Source: Notospermus geniculatus
Taxonomy: Eukaryota; Nemertea; Pilidiophora; Heteronemertea; Lineidae
Assembly (NCBI GenBank): GCA_002633025.1
Contig: NMRB01000061.1
Span: 602,186-666,185 of the forward strand
DNA: 64,000 nt
Direction of reading: 5' to 3'
This document shows positions 61,861 to 64,000 of the stretch, one piece after another (the stretch's first letter is position 1; each line of letters starts with the position of its first letter). The notes beneath the pieces are model-generated. The model was not told the origin of the DNA and did not search any database. It saw nothing but the letters and a program-made list of their open reading frames with translations. The position numbers and the translations under genes were made by a program.

Positions 61861-62270
61861 TCTCGCGCGCGAACATTCTTAAGAGGAGTACCGACTTAAG
61901 ATTGTTCTACAAGGCCATCTATAAAAAAAACAGGCCATCATATTCACCCAGTTGTTGTGGAGGAAACACAGTTTGTCTGGTTCCGTCACTAATTGATGTA
62001 ATGAGAATTCAAGGAGTGAATCAACAGCATCTTGATTTGGCACATTTCGTGAGAACCCAACAACGACCACTGCCGAGTGAGAGTCAAGAGAATAACATTA
62101 GGTGGCCGAGGTCAACGGGGAACCGCCCTACAGAAAATAATTTCAAATGCCAAGGAGGCACTCGAAGGAGCAGAAGCTTTTTTTGGGACCTCTGCAGGAT
62201 CAGTCTGCGCACGTCTCACGATTTCAGCTCGGCACAATCAATTTGAAGGTCTTGTCACACTTTTATTGCC

Positions 62271-62292
62271 CTCTCTCTCTCTCTCTCTCTCT
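62271..62292. repeat. (CT)11 microsatellite
   Basis: Eleven uninterrupted CT units. Confidence 0.97.
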
Positions 62293-63889
62293 GCGACGGA
62301 AAGAACTACTAACTCTAAAACTAATAAAAAATGTGGAACGTGACGCAAGTGCCTACAAAATGAACCGAAGGGTGATAGTCACACTCATATGAAATTTCTT
62401 TTTTTCCAACAGTCTGCGGAATTCAAAAACGGGAAAGAAAGAGTTCATCTCACAGTTTAGTACAAAAAAAACCAAATATGAGAAACGCACCAGCAATTCA
62501 CATCGATCGTACTCTTCTCTGCATTACTTATCTTGGGATGGTGTATTTACCCGTTTTTCTTAACCGATATTCATCAAAAAGAGAAATGACAATTGCGCGT
62601 CCAAGAAATGAACCAGATATTTTTCGTTACGAGAAAATTTGAATAAACATCCGTTTCACTTCACTAAAACGTCAATGTTGGAGTATGAATACCCAAACTT
62701 GCAATACATGTACTTCTACATCGTATAAGTTTCCACATAAAGGACACAACTGATTGAAAGAAAAATTCCTCCGCAAAAGCGTTCACTGAGCTTTATCTAT
62801 ATTCATGTCATCCAATATCTTAGAAAATGAAACTCATATTCGATTATTAGAGCGTTAGCTGCGACTCTTCATTCTCATTGAGAAGTGAGGACCAGACAAT
62901 ATTATTAAAAATTCAACTCACTTAGAACATTTCCAAAGGAACCGCAAGGGAAACACACTGTTCCGATTCACCGAAGTGGTAAAGGTGATCAGAGGAACTA
63001 ATACTCTTCGCTGTCATCTTATCAATTTTACATCAGGCATGATCGTCTACTTTGAAGTTCTTGAGACATAATCTCCAATACCCCATCGTTGTATCACATT
63101 TCATTATCTTAAGAAAATTTCCATTTACCATTACTGTTTGAGGTATACAGTGTCAGTTTTTTGTCAATGTACATTAAATGTATTTCTTTTTATTGTAACA
63201 GAGTGCATAATTGAGTGAAATGATTTTGATTAAAAAAGTGTGGTTTTAAGTTACTTTTGTTTCGTCCACTAATGTTGTCGCGCTTTTTTGTTTGGTCTGT
63301 TTGTTTCTTTAGGGTTATTTTAGTTATTTTTGTCAGAGTTTGCTGTATTTCACACAGTGCTGTCAAGATCAAGATTGACAGTTTCGAAAAACCCCTCGTC
63401 AGTCATGACACTTAGAACGTGTATATGTCAAAACGTTAACTTTGAGACGACTAATTGCGGTGAGAATATTACTTGAACATGAAGAACAAAACTGGATCAA
63501 GTGCGTCATGCACAGACGATTCATTCGACTTAAGCGCCGACAATAAATTCGCCATTAAATTCACAATATTTTCATTTCACGCACTATTCTAACAGAATAC
63601 TGATTGGAGTGTTCATTTTTTCTGTCTTTATCCGAATTTTATATCATTTCCATTAGAGTATTCTTCAGACTGCCTGGAGGAGGGTGTCTGGCAGCTTTCA
63701 CATTCGTTACCCCAATCGCATCACTTTATACAAACAAATGGGTCATTATACTTCATGAATATAAGAGTCTCCAATGAAGGCGTGATGTGAATTGCAAGAG
63801 TCCGTTTTTAGCAGCGTATCTTTGCATTGTGAACGGACGACTAAAGCGAACATCACGTGGGAAATTTCCGGGTTGCTTCCGTGACTGGT

Positions 63890-64000
63890 CGGCAACATCA
63901 AGGCTGTGTCGGCGATTCGTCGGCTGAACGTCGGCAACACCAGGGCTGTGTCGGCGATTCGTCGGCTGAACGTCGGCAACATCAGGGCTATGTCGGCGAT
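63890..64000. repeat. 42-bp minisatellite running off the window; open on the minus strand
   Basis: cggcaacatcaaggctgtgt recurs at 63890, 63932 and 63974, an exact 42-bp period. Because 42 is divisible by three, the minus strand reads a 14-residue repeat, LPTFSRRIADTALM/V, that is open to the window end and continues to about 63746. It may be the edge of a repeat-containing coding exon or just a minisatellite. Confidence 0.85.

Larger units (their letters stand above)
60891..63745. other. Upstream flank of the receptor gene; no gene recognised
   Basis: AT-rich DNA expected to include the receptor's promoter and any non-coding 5' exons, but no TATA box or initiator can be fixed by eye. It holds the hairpin at 61760-61860 and a CT microsatellite at 62271-62292. 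Open frames at 61788-62392 overlap the hairpin and microsatellite and are not convincing. Confidence 0.45.

Noticed and set aside
63890-64000. CRISPR-like array
   Set aside because: The units are contiguous tandem copies without unique spacers, and the genome is eukaryotic.

Overview
The window looks like nuclear genomic DNA from an animal, most likely a highly polymorphic marine invertebrate. It has widely spaced short exons with GT-AG splice sites, very large introns, many palindromic non-autonomous transposons, a LINE fragment and frequent acatgta-type motifs. The species cannot be named from the sequence. There is no bacterial-style gene density, and most open reading frames are chance or antisense.

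Layout. Positions 1-600 hold a tRNA-like sequence and then the last coding exon of a cytochrome P450 on the + strand; the rest of that gene lies upstream of the window. Near 1.4 kb is one isolated possible exon, weakly similar to prolyl 3-hydroxylase/CRTAP-type repeats. Almost everything from 2.8 to 60.7 kb belongs to one minus-strand gene, a class A (rhodopsin-type) peptide G-protein-coupled receptor. Its five coding exons lie at 60740-60414, 20030-19909, 18107-17984, 4853-4651 and about 3246-2781. The reading frames join consistently across all introns and give a receptor of about 413 residues with seven membrane segments. Intron 1 is about 40 kb. The last 3 kb hold AT-rich DNA, a small hairpin repeat and the edge of a 42-bp minisatellite.

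Introns 1 to 4 are filled with mobile DNA: hairpin MITEs, TTAA-flanked (piggyBac-type) and TA-flanked (Tc1/mariner-type) elements, tandem and direct duplications, and a 5'-truncated LINE. Within intron 1, 30586-41493 and 41734-54055 are two near-identical copies of one 11-12 kb block. The copies are separated by a single N and differ by clean transposon insertions. The junction structure fits two haplotypes laid end to end by the assembler better than a true tandem duplication. Assembly gaps are at 11031-11625 and single Ns at 3843, 32831, 41733, 45097 and 49331.

The strongest items for follow-up are the haplotype artefact with its natural filled/empty insertion sites, a MITE lying 28 nt upstream of receptor exon 3, a probable tyrosine-sulfation patch in the receptor N-terminus, and a 21-22 bp periodic array just upstream of the receptor start codon. 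I found no convincing new multi-gene system.
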